Shown piece by piece: positions 9,287 to 17,164 of a DNA stretch of 64,000 nt. Source of the stretch: Roseiarcus sp963798015 (GTDB lineage: Bacteria > Pseudomonadota > Alphaproteobacteria > Rhizobiales > Beijerinckiaceae). The translations under genes and the position numbers were made by a program. The notes beneath the pieces were generated by a model. That model searched no databases, was not told the origin of the DNA, and saw only the letters and a list, made by a program, of their open reading frames with translations. Within the stretch, counting starts at the first letter, position 1. Every line of letters starts with the position of its first letter. Where the stretch lies: contig CAWCSA010000015.1 of NCBI GenBank assembly GCA_963798015.1, positions 1 to 64,000 of the forward strand, in the 5' to 3' direction.

Positions 9287-11918
9287 TGACGATCCTGTGC
9301 GGCACGATGATCACGCGGCGGCGAGGCTTATTATCCATCGCCCGCACCACGGCGTCGAGTGCGAGCGCCGCGCGCTCGACCCGCTCCTTGTCAGCCTCCC
9401 GATCGATCGTAAGCTCGCCCCGCTTCTTGCCGTTGACCTGCACGACATAGGTGACATCGGCGGAGGCGATGAGACTGCGGTCGGCGACCGGCCACGGGCT
9501 CTGGGCCACGAAGGTCTTGTGGCCAAGCGCCTCCCAGCATTCTTCCGCCAGATGCGGCATCATCGGTGCGAAGCAATGGACGAGACTATCGCCGGCCTCG
9601 GCGAAGGCGGCGCGCAGATCGTCGGCGACGGGCGCCTCGCTGATCGCGCCCACGGCGGCGCCGAGTTCGTTGGCCAGCTCGTAGATCGTGGCGATGCAGA
9701 CATTGAAACGCAGGCGGTCGATCTCGTCTTCGATTTTGGCCAGCGCCGCGTGCGTAATCCGGCGAATGCGCTGCGCCTCCTCGCCATATTGCTTCGGAAG
9801 CTTGGGACGCTCCGGCCCGACGATGCGCTCGATCTCGCAAATCAAGCGCCACAGGCGTTGCGTCTGCTTGAACGCGCCCTGGACGCCACCCTCGGTCCAG
9901 ATGACGTCGCGCTCGGGCGGGGAGTCGGAAAGCATAAACCATCGCGCCGTGTCGGCGCCGTAGGTCGAGATGATCTCGTCCGGATCGATGGTGTTGCGCT
10001 TGGACTTCGACATTTTCTCAGTCGCGCCGATCTCCACCGGCTCGTCGCCGGCAAGCAGAAAGGCGCGGCGATTGGCGCCGTCCGCTTCGACGCGCACTTC
10101 GGACGGCGCGAGCCACTGGCCCTCCTCGCCGCGATAGGTCTCGTGCACAACCATGCCCTGGGTGAAGAGGCCGGCAAACGGCTCGTCGACGCCGAGATAG
10201 CCGCACTTGCGCATCGCGCGGGTGAAGAAGCGCGAATAGAGAAGATGCAAAATCGCGTGCTCGATGCCGCCTATGTACTGGTCGACCGCCAGCCAATGGT
10301 CGGCCATCGCCGGATCGTCCGGCGCCGACGCGTTGTGCGGATCGGTGAAGCGCACGAAGTACCACGACGAATCCACGAACGTGTCCATCGTGTCGGTCTC
10401 GCGCGTCGCCGGTCCGTCGCATTGCGGGCAGGCGACGTGCTTCCATGTCGGATGGCGGTCGAGCGGATTGCCCGGCTGATCGAAGCTCACGTCTTCCGGC
10501 AGCACGACCGGCAAGTCCTTGACCGGGACCGGCACAATTCCGCATTTCTCGCAATGGATGATCGGGATCGGACAGCCCCAATAGCGCTGGCGGGAAATGC
10601 CCCAGTCCCGGAGCTTGTAGTTGATCTGCCGCTTGGCCTGCGGCTGGCCGTCGATCGTGATCTCCTCGAGCCGGCGCGAAACCTCCTGCTTGGCCGCATC
10701 GACCGTCAGCCCATCGAGGAAGCGCGAATTGATCATCACGCCGTTGCCGTCATAGGCCTCGGCGCCGATGGTGAAGTTCGCGGGATCGAGCTCGGACGGA
10801 CACACGACCGGAGTGACGCCCAGGCCATAGGCGCGAACAAAATCGAGGTCGCGCTGATCATGGGCGGGGCAGCCGAAAATCGCGCCCGAGCCATAGTCCA
10901 TCAAAACGAAATTGGCGACATAGACCGGCAAGCGCCACTCGGGATCGAACGGGTGCAGCACTTTAAGGCCCGTATCGTAGCCCTTCTTCTCCGCCGTCTC
11001 GATCGCGGCGACCGACGTGCCGAGCTTGCGCGTTTCCTCGATGAACGCATGCAGCGCCGGGTCATGGCTAGCCGCCGCCGCGGCCAGCGGATGGTCCGGC
11101 GCGATGGCCATGAACTTCGCGCCGAACAACGTGTCCGGGCGCGTCGTATAGATGTCGAGTTCGCTTAGCCCGGGTTCGCCCTTGAGCGCGCCGAGGCTCG
11201 CCGGATCGATGACGAACCGAACCGAGAGGCCCTCCGAGCGCCCGATCCAGTTCTTCTGCATCAGGCGGACTTTTTCCGGCCAGCGCTCGAGATGATCGAG
11301 GCTCGCCAGCAGGTCGTCGGAATAGTCGGTGATCTTGAGGAACCATTGGGTGAGCTCGCGGCTCTCGACCGGCGCCCCCGAGCGCCAGCCGCGCCCGTCG
11401 ATCACCTGCTCGTTGGCGAGCACCGTCTGGTCGACCGGGTCCCAATTGACCTTCGATTTCTTGCGCGTGACCAGGTCGGCCTTGAGGAAATCGAGGAACA
11501 GCTTCTGCTGGTGCTTGTAATAGCTCGGATCGCAGGTCGCGATCTCGCGCGACCAGTCGAGCGAGAGGCCCATCGACTGCAACTGGGCCCGCATGGCGGC
11601 GATATTGGCGTAGGTCCATTTCGCCGGACTGGTGTTGTTCTGCATGGCGGCGTTTTCCGCCGGCAGCCCGAACGCGTCCCAGCCCATCGGATGAAGAACG
11701 TTGAAACCCCGCGCGCGCCGATAGCGCGCCACCACGTCGCCCATGGCGTAGTTGCGCACATGGCCCATATGGATGCGCCCCGACGGATAGGGGAACATCT
11801 CAAGCACATAGTATTTCGGGCGCGGATCGTCGTTGTCGGTCGTGAAGATCTGCGCGTCCGCCCAGGCTTTCCGCCATTTGGCCTCGGATTCGCGCACGTT
11901 ATATCGTTCGGGCCGCAT
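9273..11918 (-). CDS. leuS: Leucyl-tRNA synthetase
   Basis: An 881-residue class I aminoacyl-tRNA synthetase that charges tRNA-Leu in the cytoplasm. The HIGH-type motif PYPSGRIHMGHVRNY (about residues 43-57), a CP1 editing domain, a zinc-like insertion (CEKCG and CPQCDG) and EKMSKSKRNT (KMSKS loop) are all present, followed by the anticodon-binding domain. The frame is open 23 codons further upstream, but MRPERYNVRE is the family start, so the ATG ending at 11918 is chosen. Translation is coupled to lptE by overlap. Confidence 0.97.
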   Translation of the reverse strand: MRPERYNVRESEAKWRKAWADAQIFTTDNDDPRPKYYVLEMFPYPSGRIHMGHVRNYAMGDVVARYRRARGFNVLHPMGWDAFGLPAENAAMQNNTSPAKWTYANIAAMRAQLQSMGLSLDWSREIATCDPSYYKHQQKLFLDFLKADLVTRKKSKVNWDPVDQTVLANEQVIDGRGWRSGAPVESRELTQWFLKITDYSDDLLASLDHLERWPEKVRLMQKNWIGRSEGLSVRFVIDPASLGALKGEPGLSELDIYTTRPDTLFGAKFMAIAPDHPLAAAAASHDPALHAFIEETRKLGTSVAAIETAEKKGYDTGLKVLHPFDPEWRLPVYVANFVLMDYGSGAIFGCPAHDQRDLDFVRAYGLGVTPVVCPSELDPANFTIGAEAYDGNGVMINSRFLDGLTVDAAKQEVSRRLEEITIDGQPQAKRQINYKLRDWGISRQRYWGCPIPIIHCEKCGIVPVPVKDLPVVLPEDVSFDQPGNPLDRHPTWKHVACPQCDGPATRETDTMDTFVDSSWYFVRFTDPHNASAPDDPAMADHWLAVDQYIGGIEHAILHLLYSRFFTRAMRKCGYLGVDEPFAGLFTQGMVVHETYRGEEGQWLAPSEVRVEADGANRRAFLLAGDEPVEIGATEKMSKSKRNTIDPDEIISTYGADTARWFMLSDSPPERDVIWTEGGVQGAFKQTQRLWRLICEIERIVGPERPKLPKQYGEEAQRIRRITHAALAKIEDEIDRLRFNVCIATIYELANELGAAVGAISEAPVADDLRAAFAEAGDSLVHCFAPMMPHLAEECWEALGHKTFVAQSPWPVADRSLIASADVTYVVQVNGKKRGELTIDREADKERVERAALALDAVVRAMDNKPRRRVIIVPHRIVNVVV

Positions 11919-12138
11919 TACGGGGGCGTACTCTTGGGAAGATCGGGATTTCGTGCATGTAATGCACATTTGGTGGGTGCGCGGCAAAAATCATGATTTG
12001 CCCGGAGGGTCAAATGCTCGAGCCGCGACAGGCCGATCTGCTGACCCTCGTTGCTGGCCCGACGATCGATAGCGACACGCTCAGCGCCGCTGGTTCGCTG
12101 ACCAAGCCTCGGCGGACGCGCCGGAGACGCCGGGTCGC

Positions 12139-12960
12139 CTACCCCTCGAGCAGCAGGCGGCGGGCCTCATCGTAGACGGCCCGGTCGCCGGCGGCGATGA
12201 TTCGGCCGCCGTTGGCGGCGTTCTCGCCGTCCCAGGTCGTCACCACGCCGCCCGCCCCCTCGATGATCGGGGCGAGCGCGACGATGTCGTGCGGTTTGAG
12301 GTTGGTCTCGATCACCAGGTCGACAAAACCCGCGGCGAGCGCGCAATAGGCGTAGCAGTCGCCGCCGTAGCGGGTGAGCCGGACCTCTCTTTCGACCCGC
12401 ATGTAGGCTGCCCGGTCCGCCTCGTCGCGGATCAGCAGCGGGCTCGTCGTCAGGAGGGTCGCTTCGGCGAGCGACGCGCAGGAGCGCGTATGCAGGGTCC
12501 GGGTCGCCCATTCAGAAGGCGGCCTCTCGCCGTGCGAGGGAGCGAGCGTGCGCGAGCTCGCGCGCTTGCCGTCGCCATAGAACCGCTCACGCGTGAACGG
12601 TTGGGCCATCATGCCATAGACCGGCTGGCCGTGATGCATGAGCCCAATCAAGGTGCCCCAGGTCGGCAGCCCGGACACGAAGCTCTTGGTCCCGTCGATC
12701 GGATCGAGGACCCAGACATATTCCGCCTCGGGACGATCCTGCCCATATTCCTCGCCGATCATCCCATGGGCGGGGAAGGTCTGCCCGATCAGCCGCCGCA
12801 TGGCCGCCTCGGCGCCCCGGTCCGCCTCGGTGACCGGATCGAACACTCCGCCCAGCGACTTGTCTTCAGCCCGAATCGCACTGCGAAAAAATGGGAGAAT
12901 CACCTCGCCCGACACCTGGGCGAGTCGTTCCACGAAGGCTGCAAAGTCAACTGCGGTCAT
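12139..12960 (-). CDS. hisN: Histidinol-phosphatase, inositol monophosphatase family
   Basis: A 273-residue Mg2+-dependent phosphatase. The metal-binding motifs are GEE (about residues 67-71), DPIDGTKSF (about residues 86-94) and the C-terminal KPHDIVALAPIIEGAGG. The string GGDCYAYCALAAGFVDLVIE is more like HisN (last phosphatase step in histidine synthesis) than SuhB-type inositol phosphatases. The divergently encoded MmgR-like sRNA and N-formylglutamate amidohydrolase beyond it reproduce the rhizobial order at this locus. Confidence 0.85.
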   Translation of the reverse strand: MTAVDFAAFVERLAQVSGEVILPFFRSAIRAEDKSLGGVFDPVTEADRGAEAAMRRLIGQTFPAHGMIGEEYGQDRPEAEYVWVLDPIDGTKSFVSGLPTWGTLIGLMHHGQPVYGMMAQPFTRERFYGDGKRASSRTLAPSHGERPPSEWATRTLHTRSCASLAEATLLTTSPLLIRDEADRAAYMRVEREVRLTRYGGDCYAYCALAAGFVDLVIETNLKPHDIVALAPIIEGAGGVVTTWDGENAANGGRIIAAGDRAVYDEARRLLLEG

Positions 12961-13210
12961 CCAAAAGCCTCACAAAGGCGTGAAATGCCATGCTTGCCTC
13001 GCATATCTGCTATCCGTGTTCGTGATAGCCGTGTGCTCAGACTTCTAAGCTATATCGTTTTATATCTTTGATATAACGATATTATTTTCCTTTCCTCTCC
13101 ATTATCGGATCCTGACAGGAATGCAACAGTGCTCCGAATTTGGGCGGCTTCTATCCACGGGGCAAAGAAAACACTTGCAACAGCGGCGGTCAGCGACGAT
13201 ATTGTTGCGG
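12961..13210. other. Divergent regulatory region between hisN and the sRNA
   Basis: About 250 bp without a gene. It holds the start region of hisN, an AT-rich patch with a nested palindrome (listed separately) and the presumed promoter of the small RNA. No coding signal is seen. Confidence 0.6.
13052..13082. promoter_or_regulatory. Nested AT-rich palindrome, candidate operator
   Basis: Outer arms ATATCGTT (13052-13059) and AACGATAT (13075-13082) enclose inner arms ATATC and GATAT separated by TTT. The whole 31-bp site is a near-perfect dyad apart from two extra T. It is an island of AT in a GC-rich genome, lying between two divergent transcription units, as expected for a repressor or activator site. 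The regulator is unknown. Confidence 0.5.
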
Positions 13211-13297
13211 TGCGGCATGACCTGCCGCATATGCCCTCCTTGGGCGTTTCCTCCCTAAACTCAAGGCCGCCATGGCAACGTGGCGGCCTCCTTTTTT
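13211..13297 (+). ncRNA. mmgR: Alpha-r8 family small RNA (MmgR / Rfam suhB motif)
   Basis: Three structured parts are visible: a hairpin with arms TGCGGCA/TGCCGCA (13211-13229), a small GCCC/GGGC hairpin (13232-13245), the single-stranded motif TTTCCTCCCT (13247-13256), and a terminator hairpin GGCCGCCA/TGGCGGCC (13265-13288) followed by T6 (13292-13297). From established knowledge, the unpaired UUUCCUCCCU decamer is the hallmark of alpha-r8 sRNAs such as MmgR, which in Sinorhizobium is tied to nitrogen status and polyhydroxybutyrate control. The gene order (inositol-phosphatase family gene, sRNA, N-formylglutamate amidohydrolase) matches. The 5' end is approximate. Confidence 0.85.
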
Positions 13298-13386
13298 CGC
13301 CAGTTCCCGACCTTTATTGATTTGTGCGCTGCACTTTGTCGCCTTGCGGTGCAGCATTCGCCGGCGCTCCTTCGGTTCCGCCTGGC

Positions 13387-14280
13387 TCATTCGGCCGCCA
13401 GCCGGCCCGCTTCCCGATTGCCGCCCAGTTCGAGCGCCAGCGCCGTCGCCGCGGCCAACAGATCATCCTGCAACGCGGGCCATTGCGCCGTTCGGACGAT
13501 TCTTCGCTCATCGAGGTAGAGCGCCCGGGCGATCTCAATCTGAACCGCATGGACTCCGTCGGCGGGGGCGCCGAAATGCTCGGTGATATACCCGCCAGCG
13601 AATGGCTTATTGCGGCGAACGCGATAGCCGGCGCGCTTGAGGCTCGATTCCAGAACGTCAACGATCGGAGGGGCCGCGCTTGCGCCATATCGGTCGCCCA
13701 GCACAATATCAAAGCCGCTGACATCGGCGGCGTTCGAGGGCATCGAGTGGCAGTCGATGAGCACCGCCAGCCCGAACCAGCCGCGCGCACGCTCGATAAG
13801 GGCCTCCAATTCCGCGTGATAAGGCCGGTACAGCGTCTCGATCCGGCGTAGGCCATCAGCGACCGCGATCGGCTTTCTGTAGATCGGCTGCGCGTCGCCA
13901 ACCACTCTTGGAATCGTGCCGAGCCCGACAGCAACTCTTAAAGAGCGCGTGTTCGCAAAGTCGGGCAGGCGGCCATCGAAAATCTGCGGGTCGAGTTCGT
14001 AGGGCTCGCGGTTCACATCGAGGTAAGCGCGAGGGAACAATGCCCGCAACAATGGCGCTCCGAGCCCGACACAAGGCAAAAACAGTTCGTCTACGAAAGC
14101 GTCCTCCGAGCGGCGCAGGGTTAGTGGATCCAGCCGAGAGGCGCTCAGAAAGCGCTGAGGATAGGTCGATCCGGAATGGGGCGAACTGAAAACGAGGGGA
14201 GAAGCCAATTGCGGCGGCTCGATCGTCTCGCACGCCCGATCGAAGTCCTGGACGACTGCAGCCCCTTCGACCTGTTCCAT
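13387..14280 (-). CDS. N-formylglutamate amidohydrolase family protein
   Basis: A 297-residue zinc amidohydrolase of the N-formylglutamate deformylase type, which ends histidine breakdown or removes N-formyl groups. VFSSPHSGSTYP near the N-terminus (His ligand), DVNREPYELD and the central LIDCHSMPS (about residues 160-168) are family motifs. The ATG ending at 14280 is preceded by GGAGGG 6-8 bp upstream, so it is preferred to an ATG eight codons earlier. It is divergent from cpdR, the standard arrangement in rhizobia. Confidence 0.85.
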   Translation of the reverse strand: MEQVEGAAVVQDFDRACETIEPPQLASPLVFSSPHSGSTYPQRFLSASRLDPLTLRRSEDAFVDELFLPCVGLGAPLLRALFPRAYLDVNREPYELDPQIFDGRLPDFANTRSLRVAVGLGTIPRVVGDAQPIYRKPIAVADGLRRIETLYRPYHAELEALIERARGWFGLAVLIDCHSMPSNAADVSGFDIVLGDRYGASAAPPIVDVLESSLKRAGYRVRRNKPFAGGYITEHFGAPADGVHAVQIEIARALYLDERRIVRTAQWPALQDDLLAAATALALELGGNREAGRLAAE

Positions 14281-14424
14281 CGGCCCTCCGACCAGCGCTT
14301 GCAACGAGCGCGCGGTTGAACTCTATCATAGCGCCCAAACCCGGCCGGATGCGAAATTTGTCGGTTGGTTCAATAAATTTTTACCAGGGCGCCGCAAAGT
14401 TGCGCGCCTTGCCAGGGGAGCGTG

Positions 14425-14808
14425 ATGCAGACGCCAGTCGAGATTGCCGCCAAGATCCTGCTTGCGGAGGACGATAACGACATGCGCAGGTTCCTCGTCA
14501 AGGCGCTGCAAAACGCCGGCTACGAGGTGACCTCGTTCGACAACGGGTTGTCCGCTTACAATCGGTTGCGAGAGGAACCGTTCGAGTTGCTGCTGACCGA
14601 CATTGTCATGCCGGAGATGGATGGTATCGAGCTTGCCCGGCGCGCCACAGAACTCGACCCGGAACTCAAGGTCATGTTCATCACAGGCTTCGCTGCAGTG
14701 GCGCTCAACCCCGCCAACGCGGCGCCCAAGGACGCCCGCATCCTCTCAAAGCCCTTTCATCTTCGAGATCTGGTTAACGAAGTGGAGCGGTTGCTCAAAG
14801 CGGCGTGA
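14425..14808 (+). CDS. cpdR: CpdR single-domain response regulator
   Basis: A 127-residue receiver domain with no output domain. The acidic pair D16-D17, phospho-acceptor D59 (TDIVMPEMDG), T87 and K109 (SKPF) are in place. CpdR is an adaptor that, when unphosphorylated, recruits ClpXP for cell-cycle proteolysis in alphaproteobacteria; the name rests on domain size, sequence feel and position next to N-formylglutamate amidohydrolase, which is conserved. AGGGGAG lies 4 bp before the ATG; a GTG one codon earlier is too close to it. Confidence 0.88.
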   Translation: MQTPVEIAAKILLAEDDNDMRRFLVKALQNAGYEVTSFDNGLSAYNRLREEPFELLLTDIVMPEMDGIELARRATELDPELKVMFITGFAAVALNPANAAPKDARILSKPFHLRDLVNEVERLLKAA

Positions 14809-14835
14809 CACCCGCTTACCCCTCGTCGCAGAGGG

Positions 14836-14876
14836 TCAGGGGGCTTTGCACCTAAATCAGGGGCTTTGCACCTAAA
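14836..14876. repeat. Two tandem 20-bp repeats after cpdR
   Basis: The unit GGGGCTTTGCACCTAAA occurs twice in tandem with one G difference in run length. It lies between cpdR and its likely terminator. No function is assigned. Confidence 0.7.
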
Positions 14877-14988
14877 GAAGAGCGTCCCCGCACAAATTTA
14901 CCGCTCCCCCGTCATATCAATCGCTTAACTGCGCTTCTGCAACCTTTTGCATTGGCTATCCTTCGGGCGCCGGCTAACCCACGAGCCA

Positions 14989-15019
14989 AGCGCTAGACGG
15001 TCTTGGACCGCCTGGCGCT
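14989..15019 (+). terminator. Hairpin downstream of cpdR, possible terminator
   Basis: Arms beginning AGCGC(T)AG and ending CT(G)GCGCT with an inner GGTC/GACC form an imperfect stem followed only by TTTCGT. It is the best candidate for ending cpdR transcription but the U-tract is weak. Confidence 0.35.
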
Positions 15020-15049
15020 TTCGTCATTCGATAGCCCAAATAGGCGCCC

Positions 15050-15487
15050 TCAATACCGATAGGGCACGCGGACCGAACAGGAGCCGTAGTTCGGAAAGCA
15101 ATAGAACGGATAGGCGGCGATCGAACCCAGATCGGCGACGCCTCCCGCCACTCCCGTCGCGGCAGTCCTTACCGGGTTGCCGTCATAGCGACGCTCAGTC
15201 CGATACGCGTAGTGCCGCCGATAATGACGTGCTCCGGGATGCTGAGCGACCGTGGCGCGGTTCGGCCCGGCTTCGGCCCACCCAGGCGTCGTGGCTGGTT
15301 CGCTAAGCGAAGGCGTCGCAGCGGTCGTTGTCGTTGCGGGCGCAGGGGTCGCGACCCTCGCAGGCGCGCTTGGAGTGGGCGCCGGCTCCGCAGACGAATC
15401 AGCGAACGCTGCGGAGAGCGGGGACAGGGACACAAAAGCGGCCACACCTAAGGTTATGGCCGAAATGCGGGAAACGCCGTAGGTCAT
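15050..15487 (-). CDS. Exported Pro/Ala/Thr-rich hypothetical protein
   Basis: A 145-residue protein with a signal peptide (hydrophobic residues 9-25, cleavage likely after FA-D near residue 30). A disordered Pro/Ala/Thr linker covers about residues 32-70, then an Arg/Tyr/His stretch, and a short C-terminal region with two Cys (FYCFPNYGSCSV) that could form a disulfide. The mRNA carries AAGGAGGTC, a perfect ribosome-binding core, directly before two adjacent ATGs; the second gives the better spacing. Short proteins of this type with two Cys at the C-terminus are common in Hyphomicrobiales. Function is unknown. Confidence 0.65.
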   Translation of the reverse strand: MTYGVSRISAITLGVAAFVSLSPLSAAFADSSAEPAPTPSAPARVATPAPATTTTAATPSLSEPATTPGWAEAGPNRATVAQHPGARHYRRHYAYRTERRYDGNPVRTAATGVAGGVADLGSIAAYPFYCFPNYGSCSVRVPYRY

Positions 15488-15651
15488 CATGACCTCCTTC
15501 GTTTGATTGGACGGTATGGGCCGCGAGTGGCCCTTCCTGGTTTAGGAAACACGCGCGCCGGCCAGACGGTTCCCACGCCGTATAAAATCAGGCGAGGCAA
15601 AGCGGGGATCACGCTGCGTAAGTGCTTCCGACCGCAAAATTGCAACGGCCA

Positions 15652-15682
15652 AACAAAACCGGGCGGCCCGAAGGCCGCCCGA
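15652..15682 (-). terminator. Intrinsic terminator of the Gly/Tyr-rich gene
   Basis: Perfect 8-9 bp stem (GGGCGGCC/GGCCGCCC, 15661-15680) with a 4-nt loop; on the minus strand it is followed by GGTTTTGTTTGG. It lies 29 bp after the stop of the 15711-16301 gene. Confidence 0.75.
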
Positions 15683-15710
15683 AGCTGAAAATGCGAAGCG
15701 AAGGGTTTGA

Positions 15711-16301
15711 TTAACGGAAGTGCCCGCCCCCGCCAAAGTGCCCGCCGCCAAAGCCGCCCATGTGGCCGCCGCCAAAGCCGCCGAAATGACCGCCGCCGAA
15801 GCTGCCCGTGTGGCCGAAGTTGCCGCCGGCGAAGTGGGCGGCTCCGCCGCGGAAATGACCGCCGTAGCCGCGATAGCCATGGCCGCCGTACCTCGCGCCG
15901 AAGCCGTAGCCGGGATACCCGTAGCCGAAACCGCCGTAATACGGCCCGTATCCATAGCCGTAGTCGTCACAGGCCCCATAGCCATAGCCATAGCCGTAGC
16001 CATACCCATAGCCGCCGCAATCATAGGCGCCGGCCAAGCCCGCTCCAAGGATGCCGCCAATTACACCGACGGCGGCCGCAGCGCCGGGGTTGTAGCCATT
16101 GCCGTACGCGTAGCGATGCCCTCGAACATAGTGGTGGGCATAATGGTGGACCGTGTGACGTCCGTGCGCGTACGTGACGCGCCCGTGAATGGCCGGGTGA
16201 TGAACAACCGTCGCCGCGTTCGCCACGGGGAGCGGCGAAAACAATGTTAGGGCCGACGCGCCGAGCGCGAGGGCCGATACTCGAATAGCGCCAAGAGTCA
16301 T
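15711..16301 (-). CDS. Exported Gly/Tyr/His-rich low-complexity protein
   Basis: A 196-residue protein with a signal peptide (about residues 1-29, ending NA-A) and a mature part of extreme composition. His/Tyr-rich segments come first (about residues 30-65), then one short hydrophobic stretch (GAAAAVGVIGGILGAGLAGA), then repeated GY dipeptides around two Cys-Gly/Cys-Asp pairs, and finally a tail of GGGHFGG units. AAGGAAT 8 bp upstream supports the ATG ending at 16301. Such proteins may bind metals through His or self-assemble; neither is shown. Simple-sequence codon runs make it prone to length variation. Confidence 0.65.
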   Translation of the reverse strand: MTLGAIRVSALALGASALTLFSPLPVANAATVVHHPAIHGRVTYAHGRHTVHHYAHHYVRGHRYAYGNGYNPGAAAAVGVIGGILGAGLAGAYDCGGYGYGYGYGYGYGACDDYGYGYGPYYGGFGYGYPGYGFGARYGGHGYRGYGGHFRGGAAHFAGGNFGHTGSFGGGHFGGFGGGHMGGFGGGHFGGGGHFR

Positions 16302-16694
16302 CGTGACATTCCTTTTTTGCATTGGCGGCGCATCAGCGCCGCGGAAACGCTCCGTTTCATCTGAGATAGATCGGCTTTACTCACCGGCTAGATCCGAAGT
16401 GATCACAATTTCGCGTGTTCTTCGCTTCCGTAGTTGTCAACGTGGAGAATGGCCGAGAGTTCGATTAAAATAAAGTTCAAGATAGAGAACTTTAAAAGCG
16501 AATACTCGAAGCGGCCCCAGTGACGCGCTGAGCTATTCCCGGCTGATTTCTCGGGATCCCGGCCAGACGCTCTTCTATGCGGGACGCACATTCGCTACAT
16601 CTTTATGCGGACGCATATTCGCGACATCGCCCCGCAGGCGTGGCGGAGAGGTTGCGGCGCTCCATTCTGCCGCAAGAACAAGCGCTCAGACGCC
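16302..16694. other. Intergenic region before groESL
   Basis: About 390 bp with no supported gene. A 62-codon minus-strand frame (16403-16591) lacks a ribosome-binding site. The only structure seen is a pair of 25-26 bp imperfect direct repeats (listed separately). Confidence 0.6.
16576..16628. repeat. Imperfect tandem direct repeats upstream of groESL
   Basis: TATGCGGGACGCACATTCGC and its continuation (16576-16601) is repeated at 16604-16628 with three differences, 2 nt apart. It lies about 100 bp before the groES promoter and could be a binding site or a short decayed duplication. Confidence 0.6.
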
Positions 16695-16722
16695 CTTGAC
16701 GGCGGCGAACGTGACCCCTATC
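16695..16722 (+). promoter_or_regulatory. groESL promoter
   Basis: CTTGAC (16695-16700) and CTATCT (16717-16722) are separated by 16 bp, directly before the CIRCE dyad. The -35 matches both housekeeping and alphaproteobacterial heat-shock sigma-32 promoters. Confidence 0.6.
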
Positions 16723-16731
16723 TCATCGCCG

Positions 16732-16758
16732 TTAGCACTCCCCGAGATTGAGTGCCAA
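16732..16758. promoter_or_regulatory. CIRCE operator (HrcA site)
   Basis: TTAGCACTC, nine spacer bases, GAGTGCCAA. This matches the CIRCE consensus (TTAGCACTC-N9-GAGTGCTAA) with a single deviation in the right arm. HrcA binding here represses groESL until heat shock. Confidence 0.93.
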
Positions 16759-16807
16759 CATTGCAAATCCGCGCCCCGTGCGGGCAATTTCCAAAGAGGA
16801 AACATTC

Positions 16808-17125
16808 ATGAAGTTCCGTCCCCTACATGACCGCGTCGTCGTCCGCCGCATCGAAGGCGAGGAAAAGACGAAGGGCGGCATCATCATTCCGGACACCGCC
16901 AAGGAGAAGCCGCAAGAGGGCGAAATCATCGCCGCTGGCCCGGGCGCCCGCGACGACAGCGGCAAGCTTGTCCCCTTGGACGTCAAGGCCGGCGACCGAA
17001 TTCTGTTCGGCAAGTGGAGCGGCACTGAGGTCAAAATCGACGGCGAGGAGCTCCTGATCATGAAGGAGTCCGACATCATGGGCGTCGTCGAGGGTACTCC
17101 GTACTCGTCCAAGAAAGCCGCCTGA
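16808..17125 (+). CDS. groES: Co-chaperonin GroES
   Basis: A 105-residue GroES that caps GroEL. FRPLHDRVVVRR at the start, the mobile-loop region EEKTKGGIIIPDTAKEKP (about residues 18-35) and the roof loop are typical. The frame is open upstream, but MKFRPLHDR is the family start and AAAGAGGAA precedes it. It is followed by groEL after 39 bp. Confidence 0.97.
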   Translation: MKFRPLHDRVVVRRIEGEEKTKGGIIIPDTAKEKPQEGEIIAAGPGARDDSGKLVPLDVKAGDRILFGKWSGTEVKIDGEELLIMKESDIMGVVEGTPYSSKKAA

Positions 17126-17164
17126 AATCAACACTCTCTCCTGAAGTTCTGAGGACTAAGATCA

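Noticed and set aside
7167..13071. Long plus-strand open frames opposite dppC, leuS and hisN (for example 9297-11168 and 12289-13071)
   Set aside because: They are high-GC shadow frames of clearly identified minus-strand genes, with Arg/Asp-rich compositions and no ribosome-binding sites.
16403..16591. 62-codon minus-strand frame upstream of groES
   Set aside because: No ribosome-binding site, no family likeness, and it lies in a region with direct repeats.
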